Translations under genes and position numbers: made by a program
From: Otis tarda
Taxonomy: Eukaryota; Chordata; Aves; Otidiformes; Otididae
Direction: 5' to 3'
Assembly: GCA_026413225.1 (NCBI GenBank)
Contig: CM048554.1
Location: 77,182,463 to 77,246,462 of the forward strand
DNA: 64,000 nt
The notes under the pieces: generated by a model
What the model saw: only the letters and a program-made list of their open reading frames with translations
Database searches by the model: none
What the model was told of the DNA's origin: nothing
In this document: in pieces, positions 38,740-51,845 of the stretch
How positions within the stretch are numbered: position 1 is the first letter of the stretch
How the letters are laid out: each line of letters starts with the position of its first letter

Positions 38740-41700
38740 GAAGCTAGTTTTGAGTTTAGCGTGTGCCACTTAATCTTCTAATTTAGTTTACTATAACTAT
38801 CATGTTAAATCCAAGTAGACCTTAGTGTTTCCCTTTATTTGCTGTAGGAAACCTTGACACCAAAACTGGAGGGCTAAAACTGATCCCGCCTGGATGTAAA
38901 GCATGTAGGCAAGCAACACTAACACTGCTAATTTTAGAAGCTCATGCTGCTCAAACTTGAAAAAAAAATAACAGAATATTCTTCCTAGCTTCATTCCTTT
39001 ATCATAGTAGGACTTTGGCACCGAGATATGTTTTGCTGGTTCTTCAAAATGCATCAGGCTAGAACAGCTTGCCAGTCCACATCTTATGGAGAGACTAAAC
39101 TTTAACATCAAGGATTATGTTGCTGATTAGCACTTTCAATAATCAAGTAACTGGTACATTAAATAATCCAGAGTTTCGAGACTTGCCTGAAAAGGTCACG
39201 CTTGCATTGATTCCTTTTTAGAGAGTCCATGTTGCTATTACACAAATTTAATCTGTCTGTCCAGAACTCTAGTGTAAAAATATTTGGCTAATTTCCTTCT
39301 TTTCATACAATTTGATGCAAAATAAAACCCAGGAACAGTCACACATTAGGGCAATATGTTCAGATTTTCCAATTAGGGTAGGTGGAGAGCAAGAGATAAA
39401 AAGACAATTCTCTGGACTTTTTCTTCTCCCGGGTTAGCGTGGCCAGTGCAATCAATACAAACCTCCAAGGGCGCAAGTCAACACAATTATTAGCGCAGCT
39501 CCTACTCTCTTTGTATTTTAGTAGAGTTTCTATGAGGTTAAGAGTCTCTCATGAGGGATCCTCCCCAAAACCAGACTGCCGAAGGAGCAGGGTTTTACCT
39601 CCGCCCTTCTCCAGGCCGGGTCAGGAGGAACTCATGGGAACAGCAGAGGTCAGGGCTGCGGCGTAAGGGGCTGCAATCGATGCTCTGCTCCCCCTGCCCA
39701 TCCCCTCTGTTCAGACATGGGCAGACTCTGAGCCCTGCGCAGCCTTCGCAGACAGACTGCTGGGAGACCAGAAATCTAAGCAGCCCCCCTGCTCCCCTGG
39801 ACTGGCTGTGAAAGGAGGCCTATGCATGAAACCCAACAGTCCTCACCTCAAATCAATCAACAGAGTTGCACAAAACACTTGTGCGTGCCTTGAGAGGCTC
39901 AAAACCTACCCGCATTTCGCTGAGGTACCCATTGGAATGAGATGGTTATCACACTGTTTATTTCTGCAGAGTATTCTGGGTATCCTCTTTCCCTTGAAGC
40001 ACACACAAATCCTCATCTCATATCTCTTCTGCATAGAGGGTACTTCTTTTCTTTTTTTTGTGGAGAAAGGAAGGAGGGAATGAACACAGACTGACTAATA
40101 ACCATCACCATGCCACGCCATACTATTGCAAAACCCCAGAGGCACAGCAGACACCTAGGCTGGGCTTTTTAACTTTCAGTGTCTACAGGGACACCTACGT
40201 CTGTGCCATTCACCCTAAGTTTCTGTCACAGCAGGGAGAAATAGGCACTCCTAGGGCACAATTCATCTGAGCTGTCTTAGTTGTCAACTTCAGGATGAGC
40301 TCAGCTGTCTCTTTGAAATGCCTGCTTCTCTAGGTTGATTTTAAAGAGAGTTTAGACAATTAGCTCAGCTATGTCTTCGTTCCAGATGTCTATATTGGGT
40401 CAGATTAATCTCACGTGGCAACCTGAAAACTTTCCTAGAAGACAACCCTTACGTTGAGACAAAGGAATATATAAAACTCTTGTTGAATGGGAAAATGGTT
40501 ATTCCTAAGGATAACCACAGTGGCAGTAACTGACGCTTAGAGAATACAAAGAGTTGAGGACAATAACTGAGTGATAAAGCATCTTTTCAATGCAGCTTGT
40601 TCAGTTTGCCCACTTTCTCTGTCAAATACAATCCGTGAATTGATGTCACGTATAATCGTGTCAACAGGCAAAAATATCCAGCTCAGTGAAGCCAAATCTC
40701 TCTCTAAGTATTAAGGCTTTGGCTCTGGATGATGCTAAATCCTTCTTGGGATTGGGAGCTTGGAAAGGTGGTGTTACTGCAGCCTGGATGGTTTAGGCAA
40801 GCACAAATAGATAGGAAGAACCAGCTTGTCTTTGACTACAGTGTCAGCACACAAATGTGCAAGTCTTCTAGCACTGGCTTGAAATAAACCCCAGCCAGGG
40901 GAAGCTTGAGCAAACTGGGAAAGGAAGAGTTAACCATGGCTCTCCCAAAATTAAATAAAAGGGATACAGTCAAATAGTGGCCTTCTCACTAGATCAGATC
41001 ACTACCCCTAAGTAAAAGCATGCATACATTTACGAAGAGACAATCTTTCAAGCTCCAAGGGTGGCACTCTGGGGTTCGCAATAAAAGTCTTGCTGCTGAG
41101 AGGGACACACAGTCCATCCATACCTCAGGGGTGGGTACGGGGATCCCCACTAGCAGGACCTAGGAGTGTGTAAAGATTTTAAATATTCATTTGACTTCTG
41201 AGTCATTGCATATGGTGGTTATTAGTCCAAGAAAGTTAGTTGTCCTCTGTTCTTACAAATGTATTTTTTAAATGTGTCAGCACATGCCGAGAGCAAAGAA
41301 TAATGGTTCTGTTCCACTAAAGAAAGTAAATAAATACTGTTTGTGATCAAGGGAAGTAACTTTTCTGGCACTGCAGCCAGAATTGGGAACATGGCGTTAA
41401 CAAATTAAAAGGGAGTCTTGACTATACTGCTGTATATTTGATGGTGCCATTAGCCTGCACTGATGGAGCAGGGAGATATTGCAATGGCCTAGATCCCACA
41501 GCGTGTGCTGCTATCTATGGTTGTAGGTGCCAAGCCCTTCAAGGCAAAATTCGTATTGCACCGCAGCAGTCACTATTTGTGCTACCAGGGACAGGGATTT
41601 GCTGGAGGCTACAGAATATTCCACGGATTGTAATGAAATCTGGCATGTCACCAAGCCACATCCGGCAAACCGTCAGTATTTTACTGCTGAACAGATTTCT

Positions 41701-42702
41701 TGCAACACCCACCATTTTCCCTTTTCCTGAAAGAAGCTCTCCTCGCTTGCGAATCTAAACAAATGCAATTACATTTGTTTCTTGCTCACAGGTTTGAAGC
41801 AACAGACATACATTAAATTAACAGTTTTATCAAGGTGCTGTTTTATCAGAGAGATTCAGCAGGCTGGGAATAGGGAATGAAGGGTGGAGGCTTTCTGCCT
41901 TTGGAGTACTGTCCTCGGACAAGCTTCGGTTGTTGTTGGTGGACTTACCCACATCTCTACCTGGCTTTGCAGCCCCACCAGGAAATACACACATATAACG
42001 ACTGCAGGGCTGGGGGGAAAACTTCAGCTAAGGTGGGAGACTTGTACCAAAGGCATGTAACTCAAATAAGAGAGCAAAGTCCCATGGCACAGGTCTTGCT
42101 GAGATAAGCTACAGCGGGCAGGTCCCAAACAGCAGGCAGTCCCTAAGCACCGATACCCATGGAAGGAAAGCTCAGGAAGAGCGGGTTCCCTCTGCAGAGA
42201 ACAGCCCAGATGAAAGCCAGGGTGCAGTCTGGGTTGGTGATGACCACTTGGTAAGCCAACTGGATCTGAGCTAGCGGGAAGCAGCTGGGTCGTCCTGCTC
42301 TGTGCTATGCTGTAGGGCAAATTCAATCATCATCATGAAGCCTTGAGTTGCTGTGTAACTCAGCTGGAATAAGTAAGCAGATTAATGGCCCAGACCTAAA
42401 CCAAATCCTAGGCAGAAAAACACTGACTTTGACATACACAGCACAATAATTTCAGAGCCAGCACCATCACGAAATGTTCTGTGAGCAAAAATGTAATGAG
42501 GCTGCTGACGGATGGAGTACTGACAAGTACAGATGCAATACAACAAAAAGAACAATATTAAAACATAAATACCAATAGTTTTCTGAAAGTGCTGATTAAT
42601 ATCTGTATCTTTTTGTTTCACAAAGGCCACATCCACACTAGTTTGACCTCATACCTGAAAATACTCATTCTACTCACACAGAAGGCAGTAGTGATTACAC
42701 AA

Positions 42703-42704
42703 AC
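42703..42704 (-). other. Putative splice donor GT just after the SOBP stop codon
   Basis: On the minus strand the sequence reads AAG TAA AG|GTTTGTG, placing the junction two bases after the stop. A competing donor, AATAA|GTAAAG, overlaps the last codon and the stop (GT at 42710-42709). Either can join the acceptor at 28278. Which is used cannot be told from sequence. Confidence 0.5.
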
Positions 42705-42706
42705 CT

Positions 42707-44659
42707 TTACTTATTCTGATTTCGAATTCGGAGACACCTCCTTTTCAATGGTGGCTCCAGATCCTCTGGCCCTGTGCTGAGTATTGGCGTTGACATAATG
42801 CACGGCGCGATAGCAGTCTTTTCTGCTGGTTTTGGCACAGGCTGGATCACGCAACCTGTCTTGGGCAGCATCCGCAAAGCATATGCATGGTCCTCGTCTG
42901 CTGGGTTGTTAAGGTTCGGGTCCTGTTTGTCTCCCCCGGCAAGGGGCTCTTCCCCGGTCTTCTTGCCAGCATCTCCCTCGAGGTGGCAGTTCGATGCGCA
43001 GTTGTTCTCCTTAACGGACTCCAGCTCGCTCACTGCCAGCTCCTCCGGGGGTTGGGGCTTTTTTGGCTCCTGGAGCGGCTCTGGGTTCTTGGAACCCTCT
43101 GTGCTCTTTGTGCCATTCACAATGACATTGCACACTGCTGCACCAGCTTCCAGTCCCGGCGCGCCGGAGGCCAAGGAGACGGGACAGCAGTGAGCTCCGT
43201 CACTGCACGGTAACGTTTTTGAGTCAACTGGGCTGCAGTTGTCCCTGCAGTCACTGCAGTTCCTTTTGTCTGAGCTACCAAAAGCCAAATTTACAACACT
43301 GTTAGGTTCACGTTCAACTTTCACTTGGGCGTGTAAAGCCCTGTGGATGACATTGTGCAGCCTAGACCGGTGGCCTACTGTTAGGTCTATCACACCGTCC
43401 TGTGGACCCTGTAGCACACTGGGGAAACAAAATTTACTGTTCACTGGACTACTAGGTCTGACAGTCAAGTCAACAACTTCATTTTTACTGTGCTCCTGAA
43501 GCACTTGAGCTTGATTTAGGGACTGGCCTGAGCAGCTCGGTGACGAGTCAGAGGATTTAGATGATCCTTGCTTTGACTCTCGAGGGGATGAAGAGCTATT
43601 GGTTGGCTTTGCCCCAGGCGTCTCGCTGGAGGTACTTGGAATGAAGCTTTCACCGTTGCTGGAGAAGCCATTGGGGGGTTTGGAGTCGTTGATGTGAGGG
43701 ATGGGGATGGGAATGGGGATGGGAACGGGCAAAGGGACAATGACAGGATATGGCACTAGTAGAGTCGGGGGTGGCACCAGCGGGGCAAGGGATGGCAATC
43801 CAAAGTTCATCATCTGTGGCATAGGCATAGGACCATTTGGCATCATGCTGACAGGGGGAAAGGGAAGACTGGGTAAAGGAGCTCCAGGAGGAGGAGGCGG
43901 CAACAAGCCTGGAGGATTTCCAGGCATGGTAGGTGTTGTTGGGGGATGGATATGAGGGGAAAGCATCGGCCTGTGCATGGGGCTAGAGGTGGGACCCATA
44001 TTTCTGGGACCACCTGGTGGGGGACCAATTCCAGGAATCATTGGATTTGACAGAGGGCTGTTAGGATTTGAGGCATGGTGAGGTGGCCCACGAATAAACG
44101 GTGGACGGATTTGCTGCATAATTTGCTGTTCCATGAATATGGGCAGAGGAACTGGCCCACGGTTTGTCATCACCATGGGAGGACTGCGAGGTGGGACACC
44201 AATTGGAGGCACAATGCTAGCAGGTGGCTGGACAGAAACTGGTGGAATATTTGGATTCTCACTGATGGGAATAGGTTTGGGAACTGGTGTGGGGATTTTA
44301 GTGACAGAGCAGTTGGCAGTGTCAGACGGAGAGGCAGTGGTAGACGCTGATGGTCCAGGACCTTGAATTTGGCCAGCTGCAGACGCTGGGGATGGAGCTT
44401 TTCTCCGAGCATCTGCTAGCGGTATATTCCAAGAATCTGGAGTCAGCAGCTGCACCCCAGTGCCTTCTGCTTTATTTTCGACTGGAGGATGTAATGTACT
44501 GCACAGTCCAGCTGGAAGATTGGCCTGTGTCTCTTTGTAGAAAATGTCCATTTTGTACTGATTGAGACATTTTGCACTGCAGAACTGAAGCCTTCTTTCC
44601 CCGTCCCCAAAATCCAGATACTCTTTTGTGTGTCTTATGTGCTTACACCAGTCACATAC
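42707..44659 (-). CDS. SOBP: SOBP, large C-terminal coding exon (650 codons)
   Basis: C-terminal part of sine oculis binding protein homolog (SOBP/JXC1), a nuclear protein of the SIX/EYA/retinal-determination field. Loss causes the deaf, circling Jackson circler mouse and a human intellectual-disability syndrome. The exon opens in phase 0 after an AG at 44661-44660 with [20 protein letters not shown]. Cys 2, 5, 27 and 31 form an FCS-type zinc finger (exon numbering). A long proline-rich part (about 95-325) ends in [20 protein letters not shown]-interaction motifs VVDLT (395-399, at 43463-43477) and VIDLT (423-427, at 43379-43393) follow, then a psi-K-x-E site VKVE (446-449), and a basic C-terminus with KRRCLRIR (639-646) that may be a nuclear localisation signal. 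It ends with the family's invariant RNQNK and TAA. No frameshift. The exon probably ends at 42705. The N-terminal exons, including the first FCS finger, are not in the window and should lie beyond 64000. Confidence 0.96.
   Translation of the reverse strand, partial: VCDWCKHIRHTKEYLDFGDGERRLQFCSAKCLNQYKMDIFYKETQANLPAGLCSTLHPPVENKAEGTGVQLLTPDSWNIPLADARRKAPSPASAAGQIQGPGPSASTTASPSDTANCSVTKIPTPVPKPIPISENPNIPPVSVQPPASIVPPIGVPPRSPPMVMTNRGPVPLPIFMEQQIMQQIRPPFIRGPPHHASNPNSPLSNPMIPGIGPPPGGPRNMGPTSSPMHRPMLSPHIHPPTTPTMPGNPPGLLPPPPPGAPLPSLPFPPVSMMPNGPMPMPQMMNFGLPSLAPLVPPPTLLVPYPVIVPLPVPIPIPIPIPHINDSKPPNGFSSNGESFIPSTSSETPGAKPTNSSSSPRESKQGSSKSSDSSPSCSGQSLNQAQVLQEHSKNEVVDLTVRPSSPVNSKFCFPSVLQGPQDGVIDLTVGHRSRLHNVIHRALHAQVKVEREPNSVVNLAFGSSDKRNCSDCRDNCSPVDSKTLPCSDGAHCCPVSLASGAPGLEAGAAVCNVIVNGTKSTEGSKNPEPLQEPKKPQPPEELAVSELESVKENNCASNCHLEGDAGKKTGEEPLAGGDKQDPNLNNPADEDHAYALRMLPKTGCVIQPVPKPAEKTAIAPCIMSTPILSTGPEDLEPPLKRRCLRIRNQNK
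43698..43736 (+). repeat. G-quadruplex-type G-run cluster opposite the SOBP Pro-Ile repeat
   Basis: Seven runs of three or four G separated by 2-4 bases lie on the plus strand, which is the template strand of SOBP. On the coding strand these are the C-rich codons of the [14 protein letters not shown] repeat. Confidence 0.8.
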
Positions 44660-44661
44660 CT
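44660..44661 (-). other. Splice acceptor AG of the SOBP large exon
   Basis: On the minus strand the sequence reads GATTTTATTACTGTGTTGTAG then GTATGTGAC. Translating from the base after AG gives the known SOBP finger in phase 0 and 36 codons up to the first in-exon methionine. Confidence 0.85.
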
Positions 44662-47600
44662 ACAACACAGTAATAAAATCAAATCAGGTAAGAAAAGCAA
44701 TCTTCTCTTCATAGTGTTATTTTAAAAGTAATTTTTCAGTTGCTTTCTAAATACTCACATTATTTTTCTAGCAGAAAAAAAAATAGTTAACGTTTGTGAA
44801 AACTACACTTTTTTTTCCCTCCAAAATATTGGTGAATTGAATGCCACTCCCTTTTCTGGCTTCCATGATCTCAGTTCTACCTACAGCATATTATATATCT
44901 TAAACCCATACCACAGGGAAGAATCCTCAGCTGGCATAAACTGTTACAACACTCATATGTAAGTACACAAAATCCATATGAGTATGGCTGTGGTTACTCC
45001 TCCGTGGTAATCTAAGCACACGTGTACCGTCTGAGATACCATATTACACAAGGAGTCTGATAACTGGAAAAGGACTCACAAAGTTGCTGGAAATGAATGC
45101 AAACCATTTCTGCTCAACTGCAGCACACTGCAACATTCAGTATTCTGTTAAGGGTATCAAATAGTAAGTTGGAAAGGGTGTGGTATTTTAAAATGGCATC
45201 ATGAAGTAAAAAGCATCATTCATCCTTTGCCCTTCATTCCAAGGAGAAACTTGGAAAAAGTCAGGACAATTGTGTGAGGTTCGAATAGTTCCAATTTCTG
45301 ATGTTTCGGCAAGCTGGAATTATTTTTCGAGCTGTTTGCTCACTTTTGTGTACGAGTCACTTTGAGTAAAACCTCTTGGCAAGCAACTTTTCAAATACTA
45401 CAGCAAAAAGTTTGCATTGCAGGCTCATTTTTGTTTTGTTTCTCTGCTTTCCATTTAATCCTTTTCTGTGTTACTATTGGTGTGGTGAAGGCACAGCCAA
45501 TTTTTTTTTTAAAGTAAGGCTGCAGAACTAATTAAGCTGTGAAAGGTTTTCCCAGTTGTAAACCACTAGACACAAAAGTTCAAAAAATAGTCATTCTAGG
45601 CTTTAAAATCCATTACTTCAGAGAAATTATTGTGATTTCATTAACACATTAATTTTGCAACACCAACAGCTCTCACAGATGGTGAAGACATGATCTACAA
45701 TTCAAATATGACTCTTGTTTGCACAAATGCCTTTCCTTCATATGGCATTTTAAACAAGAATTAATACGAGTAATCTTGCCATAGCTATAAACAGATAAAC
45801 AGATGTCAGATTTTTCAGTGCCTTACTTTTTTGACAGAATTTTACACACACAAAAAAAACCCCCATTTTTGTCATTTACATTAGTTCTCAACATACCCCG
45901 TTGACAGAGATTTTTGGTGCTTTCTATCAGCATGTTGAGCCTATGACCATGTCAGAATACATCCCGGTATTGTTCATTCTGCTTTTTCCAAATAGCCTGC
46001 ATTAGCGTGTTTTGAAATGACTGTATCTTTTGTACAAGAAAAGAAAAAATGCTACGATTGTGAAAAGACTGCATTAAAAGGATAATTAATTTTAATAACT
46101 ATTGGCCATATAAACAATTCAAAACAACATATGTCGGGCATCTGATTACCCATCTCATTTAACTCTCAGCTTTCCTTTAATATAAACAGTGGTGACATTT
46201 TTGAGTGTTCAGTAATATATCTTTTATATATAGAGAGATATACACACACACATGCACACACTACGTTATGGCTATTAGCCTGTTTATTTTAACTCTGCAA
46301 CTTTTTGGTTATTCTGTAGGGTTGCTATTTGATTCCCTCTCCTGCCTCCCCAGTGCATTCACACAATATCACACACGTTCCCTTTCCCTACCACAAAATT
46401 TTTATCCCAACATTGAAATCAAACTAAATAATTACTTGAGAAGCAGCAACTATTTAATCACCCCTGAAGTCCGGGCATGCAGGGCTTGGATTTTTAGCTT
46501 GGGCACACAGATGTAGTGCCATGTGAGATAAAGCAGAGGGGGTGCTGGTGCTGTTCAATGTGTGCGGCATTAGGACGGGTGTTATTTCCAGCACTGTGCC
46601 CCAAGGAAGGAAGATTCCCGGTGTGTTACAAACACCAGCCAGCATTGAACACACACTGACAATGCAGTGCCCTAAAAACCGTGAACAAAAAGTCTACCAA
46701 ATGCACAGAGGAGTCGAGATAAATGCCTCCCCTGCCACGGCACATGCATCCCCCCAAGGTGCAAGGCAGATGGGAAGCAGGAGTGCATGGAGCAAGGCAA
46801 AGCGGGGGCACCTCCACTTCCAAGAGCCCCTGGGTTTTACCAGGCATCATCTGTCCCTCTGCTCCCCACAGGAAGGCTCAGCAGCTATCACAGCCAGCAC
46901 CGGAGCTGGGCAATCCCTCGCCGCAAACAGTGCAAACATGCAGCAGTGGGCACTGAACCATCCCGGGTATTTGGCATGGGTATGGGTTTTGCCACCCACC
47001 TGGCAAGTCAGCACAGGATCATCTGATGGAAACATCTTATAATTGACCTCCTGAAATTTTCTGGCTTGCCGCTGTTTTCCAAACAGACAAAAGGGGAATT
47101 TGTGAGTCTACACCACGAGTTTATAAGGTACTATTTAACTCAGTAAAGCCGCTGAATTTACCTTAAAGTTATTTTTGATCAAGAGCTCACTGCTGTAGAC
47201 ACAAAACACCATCTATGTTTTATGTATGGAATCAGAGTGTAAACCACTGCGCTCGTGCTGCTTGCAGGGTACGCTCTTGCCCCAGGGGCTGTGCAAAGAG
47301 GCAGGGGGTCTCCACATCTACTCCAAGAGTTGCACAGAGAGGTACTAGGAGGTCCCAATTGTCTCTCAGGGCAGGCTGGGGCAGGACAAAGCCCACCCCG
47401 GCTGATCACCCACCAAAACAGTGTCTGCTTGCAGGAGAAAGACGAGGAAGAGACGGGTCCTGGAGGCGGCTGCTGTAAGGGATGGGGCAGTACTCCAGAG
47501 GCAGCTGCATCCCTGATTTAGTTCTAGGATGGTGCAGCAAAGACTTGCCCTTCCTTCAGGGCAAAGGAACCAAACAAGCTTGTAAGTCTGCTGCCAAAGA

Positions 47601-50600
47601 AGCACCTGAGAGAAACACCAGAGAATAAAACCAGCCTCCTTATCTTCCTAGGAAGAGCCTCCTTAGTGACTTTAATTAAACAGACTGAAAGAAAAATACA
47701 GCCCCCAAAAAACTTGTGGCATAATTTTGGCATATTTTCTAATAATTTAATTTTTATTAGTTGTCAGTTGAAAAATACTTTAGTGTTTTATTGCTGTATT
47801 GATTTGTTTATCTCAAATGGGCTCCTGTGTCACCCTAGCTAAACAAATATTTTATCTTCCTCAGTAAAATATTTAGAAATCCTGCTTAGAAATTCTCTAC
47901 TGATTTCTCCTGTTTTCAATAATTCACTGAGGTACAAGAAATGCTGAAGTCTGCCTGCCTCACTCACATATTGATCACAGACGATTCTGTATATTTTATC
48001 ACTAGATGAAATTAACTAAAGCCACAGAAATTAAAGGCAGCGATTCTGTGCCTCTAAACATCCTGGATGGACCAAATATCTAACAATTATCTCATTGATT
48101 TTATGCAACATCTCGAAGCCAGAAATGTCTATCTACCATACCCATGTATTTCATTATTTTCTTTCTTTCTTTCTATCTATCCACCTATCTACCTATCTGT
48201 TTATTTATATAAACAATCAGTCTATGCTGCTTATTTAAGATAAAAGAATAAAACGTGCAAGTCATACGCAGGTAATATGATACCTTACAATATCACACTA
48301 AAAGACAGAAAACCAGTCCCTACAATGAGGAGGAAATTACTGGAGGAGAAAAAATGTCACTTAAGAATTAATGAATCAAGTCTGTCTTAGAGGATTGATC
48401 ATTTAAGATGAGGTCAATGAATTTATGATACAAATGGCTATATCACTAGAGGTAATAAAATGGAGCAATATCATTCATTTTCCATCTAACTAATGACATG
48501 CTCAGAGTAATTACAGACTTCTTCTAAAAGCCTACACTGATTAGTTCAGATGTGATAGGTGAAACATATATATCTTTCTGTTCCATAAAAAAACATTTTC
48601 TTATCTGTAAAATACACAGCCAATGTCTTATTTTTTTAAGTACTTCCATTCTGTACAGAACATCGTCATTCTTCACAATCAGCTCAAAATCTCTCTGTTC
48701 ATTGACTCCTTCTGCTTCCCTTCTCCTGCCTCATCCTTTCCCTTCACCCCACAACCAAGAGAAAAGCTAAACTGTTGCAGAGGGTTTGTTAATGCTGCGC
48801 ATTGGATTTGGTCGTGCTGACGCAGAGGAGTAGCTCCCTGGGTTTCAGTGGGATTAGTCACAAGAGTTAATGCTGCAGGATCACGTTTGGAGGGCCTGAC
48901 CCAGCACCCGTGGAAAACAATGGAGAGACTCCTTTAATGCAATCAATCGGCTTTGGGTCTGATGCTTAAAGCCGGCTTCTGCTCACCCTGGAGCTGGCAG
49001 GAGCCTTGCCCCTCACCTCCACAGGAGCAGAGGCATGGCTGGGGATTTTGGAAAGAACTGCAGCAAAAATATACAGGAATAAAATAAACGTTGCAAAGCT
49101 GAGTTTCAGACATTTCCTAACAAACCCAGGTGAAGCAACCATTTTGTACATTTCTACCCAAAAGGAGGTGGGAGCAGTAGCGGTGTGACTGACAAGGAAC
49201 GTGAACATTTCCAAGATAAAGAGTCAGACCTTGCAAGGTGCTAACAGATCCCCTATGCACCTTCATCTCCCTTGGAAAACACTCCTAGGACCGCCCTCGG
49301 GCAGGCACGCTTCACACCGCGAATGCCAAAACACAAACCCTGAACGACAGAAAGATCAGTAATAAGATAACTGCCTATCTCATTCAGCTGTAACGCAACA
49401 ACCCTCAAGAAGATTAAATTTACCTAACTGGGGCATGTCCAACGCTAAACAACAGAATGAACATTTCCTTCAGTACATTTAATGTATTTATATTTTGGTG
49501 GCGGGCTGCCAGTGTGCTACTTATAAGCTCAATGACTTGATATCATTCATCCGCTTTCCTGTGAAACACGCAGCAATCTACACCAGGAGATGACTCAGAA
49601 GACACCGCATCAGCAGAAATACTACTCACGCCTGATACGGGGACACCGAGGAAGCCAGGACTGAGGGATCCCATAACGCTTGGCTTTCTCTAACACAAAG
49701 AGGGGAAAAAAAACCACTTCTGTTGGCATCCATTATTTTTATTTTGATAGAAACAGCCAAAGCGTGGCTACGAGGTTACCCTGTGGACACAACACAGGCA
49801 TCCTGCTGCGCTTAAAAGGGCCACACTTGGGCTTTAGGCACAGGGTAATTAATTCTTTACACGGCTGTCAAATGCAGGCCCAAAGTTCATCCATTAGTGC
49901 AGTCCACCACTAACCTCTGAATGACAATCTAGTATCAGGCGCTACTTCATTAAGAAATACATTTGCTAAAATCTGCTGGCGGAGGTATTTACATCAGCCT
50001 GAGAGAAACCAGGAACGAGTAACATGCAGATACCACCACTGCGATGAAAGAGAGCCTGTGCCTTATACACAGTGTTCTGGAGTAATACCAGCTCCCTGGT
50101 AAAGCATAGCAAGAGGACAGAAAGGGGTCATCAGGGCAAAGACAGTCCCATTTCAGCTTCTCCAGAACAAAAGGGTGACTAACGAAGCTCCTCTCCTTGC
50201 TCAGGAGAACGTTGTCACGCGTCACCTTGCACAAGAGACAGCTGCATTGCATCCTGAGGGCCAGGATCTTATCAAGGATGTTGAAACACGGGACTGAAGA
50301 TCATTGGGCATGAAATCCATGTATTGAACTTTGCTGGGTAGTTTCTACTCCCTCTTCCCACTGTGGTATCCAGCTGCTCTCTTCATATATACTCAGGCAT
50401 ATGTTCTGCCTTCACAGATGCGAGTGCACATTTCTTAGAGCTCATTCTGGCCCTGGCAGCCTATCCTTTTAGCTCACACTGTGTCCCAGGCCCTTCTTTG
50501 CAGTTTCCAACCCTGCCACCCACCCAGGATGTGCAAGGCGCAGAGGAAGAGGCTCCTACCCCATCCCAAAAGCCATAAGGGGAGACAAACCCCTTCCCCT

Positions 50601-51192
50601 CCGCACACACTCCTGCCTTGCAGTCAAACAAGAACCAAACACATCAGCCATGTGTTTTTCAGCAAGGGCTCGTGTCTTTTGAAGCCTGCCAAACACGGGA
50701 TGCAGCAGCAATCTAGAAATTATGAAGTGGCTTGAAACACGTGTACGGAGGTTTCTAGTAAACAGCCGGATGAGTCACACCTTGTGCTCTTACACACAGC
50801 TCAGTCAGACCCTTTGCAGATCACCCGGCCACAGCTGCAGCATGGACACTAAGGCACCTTGTCACCCGGGCCCCTGCACAAGGCTGTGCACGACACCAGG
50901 GGAAAATTCAATGTATCAGAAGGAAAGAAATGCAGATCTGTGTGTCCTGAAGGACTATGTGCCTCAGCATCTTTAAAAGGCAAAAGAGTGTGAAACCTCT
51001 CTCAGCTGTCCTCGCCAGCTCCCCCAGTTTGTTGGGCAACGTAGCTGCCTGCTCCCTCCCTACTTTCCTCCATTTATCCACCACCAAGGCTCCTCTTCAG
51101 AGTGGGTCACCTAAAAGGTAATGGCAATTTCTAAACAAATCTTTGTAAATCCCACCTGCAGTGCTAAATCACACACATGGTCCTATCTTAGC
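44662..51192 (-). other. SOBP intron, no exon recognised
   Basis: AT-rich intronic DNA. I looked on the minus strand for the preceding SOBP exon (first FCS finger, MCAWCQKVG-type text, and an exon ending just before VCDWC) and did not find it. Simple repeat at 48161-48209. No other gene or known element is seen. Confidence 0.6.
48161..48209. repeat. CTTT/CTAT-type tetranucleotide repeat
   Basis: (CTTT)3 running into (CTAT/CTAC/CCAC)n degenerate tetranucleotide units. Confidence 0.8.
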
Positions 51193-51845
51193 CAGCTGAA
51201 CGTGAGCCAGCAGTGTGCCCAGGTGGCCAAGGCGGACAACAGCATCCTGGCTTGTATCAGGAACAGGGTGGCCAGCAAGAGTAGGGAAGTGACTGTCCCC
51301 CTGTACTTGGCACTGGTGAAGCCACATCTCGAATACTGTGTGCAGTTTTGGGCCCCTCAGTACAAGAAGGATGTTGAGTTCCTGGAGTGCGTCCAGAGAA
51401 GGGCAAGGAAGCTGGTGAAGGGTCTGGAGCACAAGTCTTATGAGGAGCGGCTCAGGGAACTGGGGTTGTTTAGTCTGGAGAAGAGGAGGCTGAGGGGAGA
51501 CCTCATTGCTCTCTACAACTACCCGAAAGGAGGTTGTAGGGAGGCAGGTGCTGGCCTTTTCTCCCAAGTAACTATCGATAGGACGAGAGGAAATGGCCTC
51601 AAGTTGCGGCAGGGGAGGTTGGAAATTAGGAAAAATTTCTTTACTGAAAGAGTGGTCAGGCACTGGAACAGGCTGCCCAAGGAAGTGGTGAATTCACCAT
51701 CCCTGGAGGTGTTCAAAGAACGTGTAGATGTGGCACTTCAGGACATGGTTTAGTAGGCATGGTGGTGCTGTGTTGATGGTTGGACTTGATGATCTTGGAG
51801 GTCTTTTCCAACCTTAAAGATTCCATGATTCTATGATTCTATGAT
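51193..51845 (+). mobile_element. CR1 LINE, 5'-truncated, intact ORF2 C-terminal frame
   Basis: A CR1 3' segment whose reading frame is uninterrupted from about 51193 to the stop at 51751-51753. It encodes the ORF2 C-terminus after the reverse transcriptase catalytic region ([55 protein letters not shown]). It ends in the CR1 3' terminus TTGGACTTGATGATCTTGGA and three ATTCTATGAT-type repeats. The clean frame means it is much younger than the copy at 10682. No catalytic motifs are present, so it cannot move by itself. Antisense to SOBP, in its intron. Confidence 0.93.

Larger units (their letters stand above)
36894..42704 (-). other. Putative SOBP 3'UTR intron, proximal part; no gene recognised
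   Basis: No coding region is recognised. A CA microsatellite lies at 38713-38739. The segment around 39120-39500 is AT-rich with homeodomain-like cores and reads like a conserved non-coding element, without proof. The putative donor GTTTGT at 42704-42699 (minus strand) opens the intron. Confidence 0.5.

Noticed and set aside
42774-44412. Several open frames on both strands across the SOBP exon
   Set aside because: They are shadows of the SOBP reading frame in GC-rich, proline-coding sequence.
46542-47042. Plus-strand frame of 166 codons in the SOBP intron
   Set aside because: No family resemblance, overlapping frames in both strands, and moderately GC-rich local composition; chance is sufficient.
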